NCBI GenBank assembly: GCA_000972765.1
Contig: CP011265.1
Span: 3,717,001-3,781,000 of the forward strand
Source of the DNA: Verrucomicrobia bacterium IMCC26134
GTDB taxonomy: Bacteria; Verrucomicrobiota; Verrucomicrobiia; Opitutales; Opitutaceae
Direction: 5' to 3'
DNA length: 64,000 nucleotides
The notes under the pieces were generated by a model. The model was given only the letters and a program-made list of their open reading frames with translations. It was not told where the DNA came from and ran no database searches. Every line of letters begins with the position of its first letter. Position 1 is the stretch's first letter. Positions 46,310-56,025 of the stretch are shown here, piece by piece. The translations under genes and the position numbers were made by a program.

Positions 46310-46687
46310 TCAGGGGGCGGGTTCGACGCGGCGGCAGCGGACGAGGATGGCGGGGGGCGTGCCGTTGGACGCGAACGCGGAGGGGCGGGGGAGGGCGGCG
46401 TCCGGGTAGTAGCAGAATTGCATCAACTCGCCGCGCACGCGGACTATCGCGCGGAGGCGGCGGGTCTCGGCACCCGATTCGTGCCAGACGAGATCAAGGG
46501 CGGCGGCGGGTTGCGCGCTGGGATCGAGTTCGGCGGCTCCCACCTGGCGCGGGGTGCCGGCGATCTGGAGTGAGAAGCGGCCGGCGATGATATGGAGCTG
46601 GCCGTGGCGGTCGGGCAGGGCTTCGCCTCCGTAGTCCACGCTATGTATGTGCCATTTGCCTTCGAGCATGGGTGCGGTTAAACGCAT
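46310..46687 (-). CDS. TIGR03067-like domain protein
   Basis: This 125-residue protein has the lipocalin-like TIGR03067 layout: LEGKWHIHSVDYGGEALPD at the start, GRFSLQIAG, LDPSAQPAALDLVW-like text, then ELMQFCYYPDAALPRPSAFASNGTPPAILVRCRRV, which parallels the family's GDTLKLCxxxxGxxRPxxFxS...LxxxKR. The domain is frequent in Planctomycetota and Verrucomicrobiota and has no known activity. No signal peptide. It is divergent from the AsmA-like gene. Confidence 0.72.
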   Translation of the reverse strand: MRLTAPMLEGKWHIHSVDYGGEALPDRHGQLHIIAGRFSLQIAGTPRQVGAAELDPSAQPAAALDLVWHESGAETRRLRAIVRVRGELMQFCYYPDAALPRPSAFASNGTPPAILVRCRRVEPAP

Positions 46688-46755
46688 GTAAGGGGCGCGC
46701 GTAAAGCGGAGGTTTTTCGGGTGGCGGCGGGCGGACGAGCTGTTTGGCTGCGCTT

Positions 46756-47526
46756 ATGGTAAAAAAGCTCATCAAGTTAATCATCGTTCTCGCGCTACTC
46801 GGAGTGATCGCGCTCGTGGCGCTCGGGTTTTTCCTCGGGCCTATCGTGACCAAGGCGGTCAACACCGTGGGTTCGAAGATCACGGGCACGACGGTCACGC
46901 TGGATGGGGCCAAGATTTTCCCGCTCACGGGCAGCGGCACGTTGAAGGGGCTTTTCGTGGGCAATCCTGAGGGATGGTCATCCGACAAGGCGTTCTATCT
47001 TGGTGAGGTGCGCTGCAGCGTGCAGCCGTTTTCGGTGCTCGGTGATCATGTCGTGGTGAACGAGGTGTTCATCGACGGCCCGGAGCTGGTTTATGAGAAA
47101 AAACTGTTCGGCGGTAATAATATCGATGCGCTGCTCAAGCAGGTGGATGCCCGAATCGGCGGTGGAAAATCAGTGGCTGAATCTGCCAAGACAGAGGGAA
47201 AACCGGAGAAGCCGCTGAAGTTCGCGATCAAATCCTTCCGTCTGCAAAACGTGAAGGTGTCGATGGGTATTGGGGCGGCGATGGTGAGCGTTCCCATGCC
47301 GCCTATCACGATCACGGATCTTGGCGTGGCCGAGGGCGGCATTTCTCCGGATCAGATCGTGGCTGCGGTGTTGCGCGCCGTGGTCGCTAATCTCGGCACG
47401 GCGACGGTTGAGGCTGCGCTCAAGGCCGGTGGAGGAGTATTCGACGGCAGCACGGATGTAGGCGGAGCCGCCAAGGATGCAGGCACGAGCGTGGTCAAAG
47501 GCGTAAAAAGCCTTTTTGGAAAATAA
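46756..47526 (+). CDS. AsmA-like membrane-anchored protein
   Basis: From the ATG at 46756 this 256-residue protein has a single N-terminal membrane helix (LIKLIIVLALLGVIALVALGFFLG) and a periplasmic part with the AsmA/DUF748-like pattern of alternating strands and conserved phrases (TVTLDGAKIFPLTGSGTLKGLFVGNPEGW, VFIDGPELVYEKK, NNIDALLKQ). AsmA-like proteins take part in outer-membrane lipid handling. The family is inferred from pattern and topology only. Confidence 0.78.
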   Translation: MVKKLIKLIIVLALLGVIALVALGFFLGPIVTKAVNTVGSKITGTTVTLDGAKIFPLTGSGTLKGLFVGNPEGWSSDKAFYLGEVRCSVQPFSVLGDHVVVNEVFIDGPELVYEKKLFGGNNIDALLKQVDARIGGGKSVAESAKTEGKPEKPLKFAIKSFRLQNVKVSMGIGAAMVSVPMPPITITDLGVAEGGISPDQIVAAVLRAVVANLGTATVEAALKAGGGVFDGSTDVGGAAKDAGTSVVKGVKSLFGK

Positions 47527-47587
47527 GCGGACTCGACCTCGGTCGCGCCTAGGCCAAGCCGCTTCTCTGGCGAACGGGCGTCGAGTA

Positions 47588-47791
47588 TCAGTAATGCGGC
47601 GGACGATCCTCGGCGGGCGAGGCGCCCGGGATGTTTTCGGATTGGGCGGAGCGCTCGCGCAGAAGGCGCAGTTCCGCCTGGGTGCGGTCGAGGCGTTTGG
47701 CGAGGTCCAGCATGGCCTTGTCTTGCTCTGTGACGTGACGCTCGAACCAGGCGAGGCGCTCTTCGAGGCGGTCAATGCGTTCGTTTGGCAT
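47588..47791 (-). CDS. SlyX-like coiled-coil protein
   Basis: From the ATG at 47791 this is a 67-residue protein with an ERIDRLEERLAWFERHVTEQDKAMLDLAKRLDRTQAELRLL coiled coil and a proline-rich C-terminus ending RPPHY, both typical of SlyX. Function of the family is unknown. It converges with the AsmA-like gene and sits 72 bp upstream in minus direction from the end of the DUF255 gene. Confidence 0.8.
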   Translation of the reverse strand: MPNERIDRLEERLAWFERHVTEQDKAMLDLAKRLDRTQAELRLLRERSAQSENIPGASPAEDRPPHY

Positions 47792-47862
47792 GAGGTGCAA
47801 GGAGGGTTGCTGGCGGGCAAGCTAGGTCGGCAGTGACGAGGGGCAAGCTTCGTCCAATCGAC

Positions 47863-50046
47863 TCAACTCCCATTGGCCAGCAGGATGCTTAGGGCGGCCG
47901 GATCGGTGACGGGAGCCTGGCAGGTGTGGTGTTCGCAGAGGTAGGCGGTGGCTTGGCCGTCAACGGGCCGGAGGTCGGCGAGCCAAGGGGCGCGGGTGGC
48001 GAGCCACGCCTGACCGGAGCCGCCGTCGGCGGCGAGCAAGGCTCGGCGAGGGCCGGGCGTCGCGTGGGCGATGGCGGCGAGGGCGCGGAAGGCGGGCGAG
48101 GCGGGGTCGCCGGCGAGGACGAGTTGAGCGGGCTCGGCGAGGGCGCGTTCGAGGGCGCAGAGCAGGGCCGGCAGGGCGTAGGGCGCACGGGTCCACTGGC
48201 TGCGCAGGGCCTCGATGGTGCGCAGGGCGCGGGTGTGGAGCGGGGCGCCGGCGTCGCCGAGCAGGGAGGCGAGGCGGAGGAGGTTCGAGGCGGCGATGGA
48301 GTTGGGCGAGGGCTCGGCGCCGTCGTAGTCTTCTTTGAGGCGGATGATGATGCTGGTGTCGTCGGCGCGGGAGTTAAAATAGCCGCCGCCGGTTTCGTCC
48401 CAGAAAAGGGTGTCGAGCGTGGTCTGGAGGCGCTCGGCCCATTGGAGCCAGTGGATATCAAAGGTAGCTTCGTAGAGGTCGAGCAGGCCGGTGATGAGGT
48501 AGGCGTAGTCCTCGGCGAAGGCTTCGCTGGCGCCGCGGCCCTCGCGCCAGGTGCGGTAAAGGGTGGAGCGGGGCGCGTCGTAGAGTTCGCGCTCGATGAA
48601 GCGGGCGGCGCGGAGGGCGGCGTCGAGGAGGAAGGGGCTTTTGTCGGCGAGGGCCTCGGCGGGCGAGACGGCGGCGCGCGCGAGGGCGGAGATCATGAGG
48701 CCGTTCCAGGCGGTGATGATCTTGTCATCGAGGTGGGGGCGCGGGCGGGAAGCGCGAATGGCGCGCAGGCGGTCGAGGGCGGCGGCGAGCCGTTCCACGG
48801 CGGCGGCGGGCGTGAGGTGGTGTGCGGCGGCGGTCTCGGCGAGGGGTCGGATTTGATGGAGGATGTTCTGGCCGGGGCCGAATTCGCCGTGTGGATCGAG
48901 GCCGGGCGGGATGTTGCCCTCGGCGCGGACGTTGAAGTGAGCGGAGACGAAGGCGGCGTCGGGGCCGAGGGCGGCGGCGAGCTGGGCGTAGGTCCAGAGG
49001 TAAAAGGCGCCCTCGGCGTGCCCGCCGCCATCCCCCGGGTCGCGGTCGCTGTCGGCATCCTCGGCGGAGAGAAAGCCGCCGGCGGGGTGGGTCAAGTCGC
49101 GTAACACGTAATCGAATACGCCCCGGGCGGTCCAGGCGTGGCGTTCTTCGCCGGTGTGGAGGCGGGCGTCGAGCAGGTTGATCGCGATCTGGGCCTGGTC
49201 GTAGAGCATTTTCTCGAAGTGCGGCACGAGCCAGGTCTCGTCCACGGAGTAGCGATGGAAGCCGCCGCCGAGATGATCGTGCAGGCCGCCCATGGTCATG
49301 TGGCGGAGGGTGGCGTCGGCCATCTCAAGGGCGGAGCGGCCGGTCTCGGAGGCGGGACCCTGGAGGACGGCGACACGGAAGAGAAAATCGAGGTTGGAGG
49401 CGCGGGGAAATTTGGGTGCTCCGCCGAAGCCACCGTGTGACGCGTCGAAACTCTCGTAGAGGTGGAGGTAGGCGCGCTCGAAGGCATCGCCGGCGGTCTC
49501 GTGGAGAGGCGGGGCGGAATGAAACGACTCCGTCGTTCCGCTCCGGTGGTTCTCGGCGAGTGAGGCGAGGGCGCGTTCGCCCTCTGCGACGAGGCGGTCG
49601 CGGTCGTTGGCCCAGCCCTTGGCGATGGCGTTGAGCAGGGTGGGGAGACCGGGGCGGCCGTGGCGATCGACCGGCGGGAAATAGGTGCCGCCGTAGAAAG
49701 GTTTCAGGTCGGGCGTGAGCCAGGCGGAGAGGGGCCAGCCGCCGTGGCCGGTGAGGGCTTGCACGTAGGCCATGTAGACCTTGTCCACATCGGGGCGTTC
49801 CTCGCGGTCCACTTTGATGGGAATGAAGTGAGTGTTGAGCTGCTCGGCAATGGCGGCGTTTTCGAAACACTCGCGGGCCATGACGTGGCACCAGTGGCAG
49901 GTGGAGTAACCGATGGAAAGGAAGACGGGTTTGTCCTCTGCGCGGGCGCGGGCGAAGGCGGCATCTCCCCAAGGGAGCCAGTTGACGGGGTTGTCGGCGT
50001 GCTGGCGTAGGTAGGGGGATTTTTCGGCGGCGAGGGCGTTGGGCAT
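47863..50046 (-). CDS. Thioredoxin-domain (DUF255/YyaL) protein
   Basis: From the ATG at 50046 this 727-residue protein starts with a DUF255 thioredoxin-like domain: [24 protein letters not shown], then [19 protein letters not shown] with a C50-x2-C53 pair, [14 protein letters not shown] and [25 protein letters not shown] long alpha/alpha-toroid like the N-acylglucosamine-2-epimerase fold follows (for example [26 protein letters not shown] and [20 protein letters not shown]). It is the YyaL/SPATA20 family; activity is unproven. The frame reaches 50259, but the added part is Arg/Pro-rich and not conserved-looking. The DNA here is extremely GC-rich. Confidence 0.92.
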   Translation of the reverse strand: MPNALAAEKSPYLRQHADNPVNWLPWGDAAFARARAEDKPVFLSIGYSTCHWCHVMARECFENAAIAEQLNTHFIPIKVDREERPDVDKVYMAYVQALTGHGGWPLSAWLTPDLKPFYGGTYFPPVDRHGRPGLPTLLNAIAKGWANDRDRLVAEGERALASLAENHRSGTTESFHSAPPLHETAGDAFERAYLHLYESFDASHGGFGGAPKFPRASNLDFLFRVAVLQGPASETGRSALEMADATLRHMTMGGLHDHLGGGFHRYSVDETWLVPHFEKMLYDQAQIAINLLDARLHTGEERHAWTARGVFDYVLRDLTHPAGGFLSAEDADSDRDPGDGGGHAEGAFYLWTYAQLAAALGPDAAFVSAHFNVRAEGNIPPGLDPHGEFGPGQNILHQIRPLAETAAAHHLTPAAAVERLAAALDRLRAIRASRPRPHLDDKIITAWNGLMISALARAAVSPAEALADKSPFLLDAALRAARFIERELYDAPRSTLYRTWREGRGASEAFAEDYAYLITGLLDLYEATFDIHWLQWAERLQTTLDTLFWDETGGGYFNSRADDTSIIIRLKEDYDGAEPSPNSIAASNLLRLASLLGDAGAPLHTRALRTIEALRSQWTRAPYALPALLCALERALAEPAQLVLAGDPASPAFRALAAIAHATPGPRRALLAADGGSGQAWLATRAPWLADLRPVDGQATAYLCEHHTCQAPVTDPAALSILLANGS

Positions 50047-50105
50047 GAGCGAAGGAGATGCGATGACCGGCTGTCCGCAAGCGGACGAGGCGGACTGCCA
50101 CCGGT

Positions 50106-50477
50106 TCAGCGGGCGGAGCGCTGGCGGGCGCGGCGCGATTGCTGGGTGCGCCAGGTGGGGAGAAGGCGGGCTTCGATGTAGGAAAAGGCGGCCGCGAGCC
50201 CCTCGCGGTTGTAGACGAGACCGATCTCGGCTTCGATGCGGGTGGGGCGGCCCATGCAAGAGAGGAAGCCGTTGCTGGTGAGCTCGAGAAACGCGGGCGT
50301 GTCGATGCGGCCCAGGCGCGCCAGGACGTGCTGGCGCGCGAAGAGGCCGAGCACGGCATCGCCCGTCCAGGCGAGTTCTTGCTCGGCCACTGGATCGGTG
50401 GGCGGGCTGACCGCTTTGAACGCGCGCGCGGGGGTGGATTCGGGCGCTGGTGCGGATTCAGGCGCGGGCGATGACAT
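50106..50477 (-). CDS. Stand-alone RNase III-like domain, degenerate active site
   Basis: After a 25-residue Pro/Ala/Glu start, this 123-residue protein has an RNase III fold pattern: [25 protein letters not shown] (signature normally ERLEFLGDAVL), and [27 protein letters not shown] (normally DALEALIGAIYLDxG). Of the four catalytic acids, D40 of GDAVL and E82 remain, while the first Glu is Ala and the Asp before E82 is Thr. There is no double-stranded-RNA-binding domain. It resembles Mini-III in size. RNA binding without cutting, or altered cutting, are the likely options. Confidence 0.7.
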   Translation of the reverse strand: MSSPAPESAPAPESTPARAFKAVSPPTDPVAEQELAWTGDAVLGLFARQHVLARLGRIDTPAFLELTSNGFLSCMGRPTRIEAEIGLVYNREGLAAAFSYIEARLLPTWRTQQSRRARQRSAR

Positions 50478-50510
50478 CGGAGGCTTTGGCGGGCGGGCGG
50501 AGTGAACGCG

Positions 50511-51134
50511 TTACTGAATCGAAATAAGCTCGACCTCGAAGATGAGCACGGATGCAGGGGGGATGGGGCCCTGGCCTTGGTTGCCGTAGCCGAGCTCGGA
50601 GGGGATAAAGAGCTTCCATTTCGCGCCTACAGACATGAGTTGGAGCGCCTCCACCCAACCGGGGATGACGCCGGTGACGGGGAAGGAGATCGTCTGGCCG
50701 CGTTGCACCGAACTGTCGAAGACCGTGCCATCGACCAAGGTGCCATGGTAGTGGACCTCGACGGTCTGATCGGAGGAGGGTTTGGCGCCGGCGCCGGCGC
50801 GGAGGACCTCGTATTGGAGCCCCGATTCAGTGACAAAGACCTCGGCGCGAGCCTGGTTTTTGGCGAGAAATGTCCGGCCAACCTGACCCTGTTTTGAGGA
50901 AGCCTCGGCGGCGATGGCCTCGACGCGCTCCTGGGCGGTCTGGAAAGCGGCCTTGAGATCGGCTTCGGAGACGCGCGGCTTGAGGTTGGCGAGGCCGTCT
51001 TGCAGGCCGATGAGGAAGGCACCGAGGTCGATCTCGACACCGCCTTGGCGGGCTATGTTCGCCCCCATGTTCATGGCGATGCCGTAGCTGACGCGTTGAT
51101 CGACGGTGACGAGGGAATAGTCGGAGGCGGACAT
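50511..51134 (-). CDS. FKBP-type peptidyl-prolyl isomerase (FklB/Mip-like)
   Basis: From the ATG at 51134 this 207-residue protein has an N-terminal helical dimerisation part (SYGIAMNMGANIARQGGVEIDLGAFLIGLQDGLAN) and a C-terminal FKBP domain with VEVHYHGTLVDGTVFDSSVQRGQ, ISFPVTGVIPGWVEALQLMSVGAKWKLFIPSELGYG and IPPASVLIFEVELI. This is the FklB/Mip arrangement. No signal peptide is present, so it should be cytoplasmic. A longer frame to 51206 adds Pro-rich text and is unlikely. Confidence 0.92.
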   Translation of the reverse strand: MSASDYSLVTVDQRVSYGIAMNMGANIARQGGVEIDLGAFLIGLQDGLANLKPRVSEADLKAAFQTAQERVEAIAAEASSKQGQVGRTFLAKNQARAEVFVTESGLQYEVLRAGAGAKPSSDQTVEVHYHGTLVDGTVFDSSVQRGQTISFPVTGVIPGWVEALQLMSVGAKWKLFIPSELGYGNQGQGPIPPASVLIFEVELISIQ

Positions 51135-51580
51135 AGGAGAGGAGAGCGGTTGATGGATGAATTGAATTGGCGGAATGGGCGTAGCCGCAAGGGGCGGCGT
51201 CGCCAAAAACCGCCGCTACCCCAAGGTGGCGTGCGCGAAAGGCAATCCCTCACTGTGTCACGGGCTGGCGCCGAGTGTAACAAGGAAGGAATCGGAGCTT
51301 CGCTTTTCAGGGGTCGAGCGTGGCGAAAGTCTCTGATTCGGAGGCCGAAATTCATCGTAACGACACGGAGGCATAACGATTGGGTAGAAGGCGCTGGCCC
51401 CCTGTGTCGCGGGGTTTCAGCGGGGATCGCTTTAGGTTAAACCGGCGCCACTCTTGCGCCTTTCTTTTACCGGGGATTCTTTTCCTGTCGGCTAAAACCC
51501 CTCGCTTCTCCGGTTAAGTTCTCCCCGGCGACGTTATCCCGTTTGTCATTCTCCGGCGCCCCTGCCGCCCCCTTATAATC
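51135..51580. other. Divergent intergenic region, 446 bp
   Basis: No ORF with coding character is seen. An imperfect palindrome with arms GTAGCCGC (51181-51188) and GCCGCTAC (51212-51219) and GC-rich inner arms may be a dispersed REP-like repeat; I see no second copy here. The rest must hold promoters for the FKBP gene (minus) and for the prodomain/metalloprotease pair (plus), but no clear -35/-10 pair stands out. Confidence 0.4.
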
Positions 51581-52306
51581 ATGCAACTCAAGTCCACGCT
51601 CAAGACCATCGCCTACGCGGGTCTTATCGCGCTCTTGCTTGCTCCTCTTTGGCGCATGAAGCGCGTTCCCGTCGCCAAGACCGCCGGCCACTCGGCGCTC
51701 GCGATTCCGCCTTCCACGGTCGCTCCGGTCGCTTCCCCTGTCGATCTCGCGGCCGCCCTCGGCGAGGGGCTTGTTTATCCCGCCACCCCCGTTCTTCGAC
51801 CCTTGCCGGTTTCGCGCTCTAGCGACCATCACGAATGGACCCGGGGCGACGGCCGCGACCCCGGAGTCATCCACCTCATCTCGCACAACGAGGCCGAGTT
51901 TCGCCGCCTCATTGAGGAGAACGACCGCATTTCTCGCCGGCAGCTTGTTTATCGCAAAGACGTTATCGCCGCCGGCATCCAGCGCTCGCGTCTCACCGGC
52001 GAACCGGTGCGGCACATCGTCTTGCCCGGCTTCGACGGACAGGAATTCGCGGTCGATGTGCTTCGTGCCGATCTATCGCCCTCCGGCCAGGCCGGCAGCC
52101 TCACCGGCAAGCTGGCCGGGCAGGACAGCTCGATAGTCACGCTGGCGTTTCAGTTTGGTCGCGAGGCTTTCACCATCCTCTCCCGCGAAACGGGCATCTA
52201 TCTTCAGGCCCACCCCCGGGAGTCGGGTGAGATCATCCTCACTGGTTTCGATCCTGCCACCTACACTCCGCAACGCGGGGGCGAGCCCATCTTCACGCAA
52301 GAGTAA
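51581..52306 (+). CDS. Membrane-anchored propeptide-like protein of a split metalloprotease
   Basis: This 241-residue protein has an N-terminal membrane anchor (TLKTIAYAGLIALLLAPLW) and then text typical of the propeptide that precedes secreted metalloproteases in Verrucomicrobiota and Planctomycetota: RHIVLPGFDGQEFAVDV, GSLTGKLAGQDSSIVTLAFQFGREAFTILS, GIYLQAHPRESGEIILTGFDPA. The protease domain itself is in the next ORF, 17 bp downstream with its own signal peptide, and the stop codon at 52304-52306 is not in a homopolymer run, so this looks like a true split and not a sequencing error. No zinc-binding motif is in this part. Confidence 0.65.
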   Translation: MQLKSTLKTIAYAGLIALLLAPLWRMKRVPVAKTAGHSALAIPPSTVAPVASPVDLAAALGEGLVYPATPVLRPLPVSRSSDHHEWTRGDGRDPGVIHLISHNEAEFRRLIEENDRISRRQLVYRKDVIAAGIQRSRLTGEPVRHIVLPGFDGQEFAVDVLRADLSPSGQAGSLTGKLAGQDSSIVTLAFQFGREAFTILSRETGIYLQAHPRESGEIILTGFDPATYTPQRGGEPIFTQE

Positions 52307-52323
52307 GTCCGCGATCCTCCGGT

Positions 52324-55300
52324 ATGAATCTACGTCCCCATCCTTTCCCGCTCGTCGCCGGCCTCATGTTTCTCGCCGCCGGCTCCGCGTTTGGTGCGGT
52401 CGAGGCCGATCTGCTCGCCGCCTACGATTCCAGCTACGCCAGCAGCCTCGGCGGCCAGGCCAACGCCCAGGTTACCATCGCCAACGCCATCACCGGCTCC
52501 AACGCCATCAACGACCGCAGCGGCACCGGCGCCCGTGTCCGGGTCGTCGGCTACCTGCAGTCCGCCTCCAACAACAACCAGACCTCGACGCTCGGGGGCT
52601 ATGTCGGCTGGATGGCCAACTACGACAGCCGCCTGGCCGATGTGGTGGATCGTGGCGCGGCCGTCGGTGCCGATCTAGTCACCTACGTCTGCGCCCCCGT
52701 CACCTCCGAGACCTCCGCGGCCGTCGCCCAGCAGCCGGGCATGTATTCCTCCTTCGGACCGGGTAACTTCTGGTCCGCTGTCGTCGCCCACGAGCTGGGC
52801 GGCCACAATTACGGGCGTTCCCATTCCGACGGTTTGCTCAACCCGAAATCCATCATGCTGCACAACTACTGCGGCGGTGGATCCGCCCCGCCGTATTTGT
52901 TCACCAACTTTAATCTCTGGTTCAACGGCGTCCGTTTCGTCGGCGACGGCAACAACTGCTCCCAGGGCGGCCTCATCAACGGCGGCGACAACTCCCTGCC
53001 CACCGCCACCAGCGCCCAAGGCGTGGCCGACCGCCGTGAACACCTCGCAGCCAGTCCGCGGCTCGACGCCGTCGTGCGCCGCTGGTCCTTCAACCGCGCC
53101 GCCGCCGCCGCCCCGGCCGGCACCACTATCACGGATCAGGTGACTGGCACCGCCCTCGCCGTCGTTCGTGGCGTGGGCGCCACTTTCACCGGTGCCGGCC
53201 TGCGCATCCCCGGCGGCGGCACGGGTAATCTCGCGGCCAGCTCCATCCCCGCCTACATCGACCTGCCCAATGGGATCCTTTCTTCGAATACGAACGTCAC
53301 CATCGAGGTCTGGGCAACTCCTCTCTCCGCGCCGAACTGGGCGCGCTTGCTCGACTTCGGCCGCACCGTCCAGGCCGGCGACGGACTCGGCAGCGCCGGC
53401 GAATACACCGGCACTCCCGGCACCGCCGCCCCGGGCACCACCCAGTCATCCGATGGCATCATGTTGTCCGCCGATATCGGCACCAACCTCTCCGCCCAGC
53501 GCTTCGAGTCCAAACTCGACGGCACCGCCCTCACCCTCGACGCCGCCTTGCCCACCGTCGCCGGCGTGCCCCACCATTACGCCATCACCTACACGTCTAA
53601 CGGCTCCGGCGGGCGCTGGCAGTGGTTCCGCGATGGCGACGCCGTCACATACCTTGATGTCTCGTATCCGCTTTCGTCCATCGAGGACGTAAACAACTGG
53701 CTCGGTCGCTCCCTGTGGAGCGGGGACAACATGGCCAACAACGAGTATGCCGAGGTCCGCATCAGCAACGTCGCTTTCACGCGCGACCAGGTGCTCGCCA
53801 ACTACCTGCTCGGACCCAACTTTACCTCGACCGCCAGCACCATGCTCACCACCAGCGACGTCGCCGGTGCCAGCTCCTTCAATGCCGCCGGCAAGTGGAA
53901 CGACGCGGCCGCGCCTTCCTCGCTCAAACGCTACGAAACCCACGGCCACACCCTCAACACTCCCGCCACCAGCTTCGCGGTCGCGTTCGGCGGCCAATCG
54001 CTTGCCCTCAACGGCGGCCGCCTGCTCTTCAAGGGCCTCGCCTCCAGCACCGTCACCATCGCTGATCTGCTGGTGAGCGCCGGCACCCTCACCCACGCCG
54101 GCACCGGAGTCTTCACCCTCGCCGGAGCGCTCGCAGTCGATGCCGACGGAGTGCGTATCTACGGCGCCAACGGCTCCCTTGTGATCGCCTCCGCGCTCAC
54201 CGGCGCCGGCCCGGCCACCTACGTCGGCCAGGCGACCACACTCACCGGCTCCAACACCGCTTATACCGGCAAGACCTGCGTCGGCGATGGCAACACCGGC
54301 ACGCTCATTATCGACAGCCCGGCCCGCCTCGGCACCGCACCCGCCACGCTTGTTTCCGACCAGCTCGTGTTCAATCGCGGCACCTTGCAAAACACCGCCA
54401 CCTTCGCGCTCAACGAAGCCACCCGCGGCATCCTCATCGACGTGAGCGGCGCCACTTTCAACGTCGCCACCGGCACCACCCTGACCGTAACCAGCCCGCT
54501 CTCCAGCCCCAACCTCGGCACCGGCATTTACGCCGGCACCATCCGCAAGCGCGGCCCGGGCACGCTCGTGCTCGGTGGCGCCACCTCCGGCTTCAACGGC
54601 GGCCTCTATCTCGACAGCGGCAGCACCACCGCCAACGACGGCGCCCTGCGTCTGACCAATGGCCAGGTCCTGGCTAACGCCCGCTCGCCGTTCTACATCA
54701 CCAACAACAATGGCGGCAGCTCCGTTCTCCAGCTCGACGGATCCACCGGCGCCATCACCCAGACCCAGAGCCTTTGGTTGAACGGCCGCACCACCCCCTC
54801 GCCCGCCCTGCAAAATCTCGCCGGGCTAAATGCGCTTGGCGGTGTCACCTTGGACGTGGGAGGCAGCTCCTACATCCTGCAATCCGACGCCGGCACCTTG
54901 CGCTTCAATGGCGCGCTCACCGCCATCGCCACCGGCACCCGCACCTTCACCCTTCAAGGCGCGGGCGATTTCAACCTGGCCGGCGGCGTCACCAACGGAA
55001 ACGCCACCGTCGCCCTCGTCAAAACCGGCGCCGGCATACTCAACCTGAACTCCAGCGCCGCGCACACCGGCGGCACCACGCTCAGCGGCGGCACCCTCCT
55101 CCTCGGCTCTGCCGGCACGTTTGGCAGTGGCGCGCTCTCGGTTGCCGCTTCCACCACTCTGGCCGGCACCGGGTCCATTGCCGCGAGCACTACGATTTCC
55201 GGCTTTCATACCCCGGGGGCTCCCTTCGGCACGCAGACCTTCTCCGGTTCGCTCGCCTATGCCGCGTCCGCGCGCCTGCGTTGGACTTTGCAGGACAACA

Positions 55301-56025
55301 CCGCCGCCCTCTCCTCCACCGGCCGTCTTGTCGCCGGCACGGTCAGCGTCGCCGGCGGCGCCGCCCTCGACCTGGTGCTTAATGGCGCCCTCTCGACCAC
55401 CAACTATTTCAACGCGTTCTGGACCCAGCCGCGCACTTGGTCCGTCCTCGCCTCCAGCGCCCAGACCGGTGTCTTTACCCTCGGCACGGTGAGCGTTGAT
55501 TCGCTTGATCAATCCGCCGCCGGCAAGGGCGCCTTCAGTCTCGTGCAATCCGTCGCCGGCGTGACCGTCCAGTGGACGCCGACTGCATTCGCCGCCTGGC
55601 GAGGCACGGTTTTCGTTGCTCAGGCGGGCACCGCTGGCACCGCCGCCTTCGATGTCGACCCCGATGGCGACGGCCTGAAAAACGGCATCGAATACCTCCT
55701 TGGCTCCGATCCTGTCATTCGGGGTGCATCACCCGCCCCGAGCCAGCTGGGCGATGGCCGCCTGAGTCTGGCTTTCTCCCGTTCCACGACTGCGACGGAC
55801 GTGGTGGCGATCGTGCAGGCTGCGGATAGCCCCGCCGGTCCCTGGACGGATCTGGCAAGCAGCACCGGTGGCGCGCCCTTCGTGGGCCTCGCCGCGGGTG
55901 CCACGGTTCAGGAAACGGGCTCCGGCACCCTCCGCACGGTCGAGGTGGGCGACGCCGTTCCGATTGACGAAGTCGCGCACCCCCGGCGTTTCCTCCGTCT
56001 CTTTGTCACGCTTTCCGTCCCGTAG
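52324..56025 (+). CDS. Secreted metzincin metalloprotease with LamG-like and autotransporter-type repeats
   Basis: This 1233-residue secreted protein has, in order, a signal peptide (1-24), a reprolysin-like metzincin domain with the zinc motif HELGGHNYGRSH (156-167) and Met-turn SIM (M178), a concanavalin/LamG-like domain (about 260-490; VTIEVWATPL, RLLDFG), a long run of autotransporter-associated beta-strand (PATR) repeats (about 500-1080; for example LVKTGAGILNLNSSAAHTGGTTLSGGTLLLG) and a C-terminal part with a calcium-binding DVDPDGDGLKNGIEYLLGSDP repeat. No beta-barrel autotransporter domain and no PEP-CTERM anchor are seen. The propeptide-like protein is encoded immediately upstream. 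Substrates are likely extracellular proteins (inference). Confidence 0.82.
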   Translation: MNLRPHPFPLVAGLMFLAAGSAFGAVEADLLAAYDSSYASSLGGQANAQVTIANAITGSNAINDRSGTGARVRVVGYLQSASNNNQTSTLGGYVGWMANYDSRLADVVDRGAAVGADLVTYVCAPVTSETSAAVAQQPGMYSSFGPGNFWSAVVAHELGGHNYGRSHSDGLLNPKSIMLHNYCGGGSAPPYLFTNFNLWFNGVRFVGDGNNCSQGGLINGGDNSLPTATSAQGVADRREHLAASPRLDAVVRRWSFNRAAAAAPAGTTITDQVTGTALAVVRGVGATFTGAGLRIPGGGTGNLAASSIPAYIDLPNGILSSNTNVTIEVWATPLSAPNWARLLDFGRTVQAGDGLGSAGEYTGTPGTAAPGTTQSSDGIMLSADIGTNLSAQRFESKLDGTALTLDAALPTVAGVPHHYAITYTSNGSGGRWQWFRDGDAVTYLDVSYPLSSIEDVNNWLGRSLWSGDNMANNEYAEVRISNVAFTRDQVLANYLLGPNFTSTASTMLTTSDVAGASSFNAAGKWNDAAAPSSLKRYETHGHTLNTPATSFAVAFGGQSLALNGGRLLFKGLASSTVTIADLLVSAGTLTHAGTGVFTLAGALAVDADGVRIYGANGSLVIASALTGAGPATYVGQATTLTGSNTAYTGKTCVGDGNTGTLIIDSPARLGTAPATLVSDQLVFNRGTLQNTATFALNEATRGILIDVSGATFNVATGTTLTVTSPLSSPNLGTGIYAGTIRKRGPGTLVLGGATSGFNGGLYLDSGSTTANDGALRLTNGQVLANARSPFYITNNNGGSSVLQLDGSTGAITQTQSLWLNGRTTPSPALQNLAGLNALGGVTLDVGGSSYILQSDAGTLRFNGALTAIATGTRTFTLQGAGDFNLAGGVTNGNATVALVKTGAGILNLNSSAAHTGGTTLSGGTLLLGSAGTFGSGALSVAASTTLAGTGSIAASTTISGFHTPGAPFGTQTFSGSLAYAASARLRWTLQDNTAALSSTGRLVAGTVSVAGGAALDLVLNGALSTTNYFNAFWTQPRTWSVLASSAQTGVFTLGTVSVDSLDQSAAGKGAFSLVQSVAGVTVQWTPTAFAAWRGTVFVAQAGTAGTAAFDVDPDGDGLKNGIEYLLGSDPVIRGASPAPSQLGDGRLSLAFSRSTTATDVVAIVQAADSPAGPWTDLASSTGGAPFVGLAAGATVQETGSGTLRTVEVGDAVPIDEVAHPRRFLRLFVTLSVP

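Noticed and set aside
47926-49104. 392-codon plus-strand ORF
   Set aside because: Antisense shadow of the DUF255 gene in extremely GC-rich DNA; composition is Gly/Val/Glu-rich without motifs.
50047-50259. N-terminal extension of the DUF255 protein
   Set aside because: Arg/Pro/His-rich translation overlapping the RNase III-like gene; the conserved family start follows the ATG at 50046.
51181-51219. REP-like palindrome as a defined repeat family
   Set aside because: Only one imperfect copy is seen in the window, so a repeat family cannot be claimed.
53446-54813. 455-codon minus-strand ORF
   Set aside because: Antisense to the repeat region of the metzincin/PATR protein; low-complexity Gly/Ala/Glu translation only.
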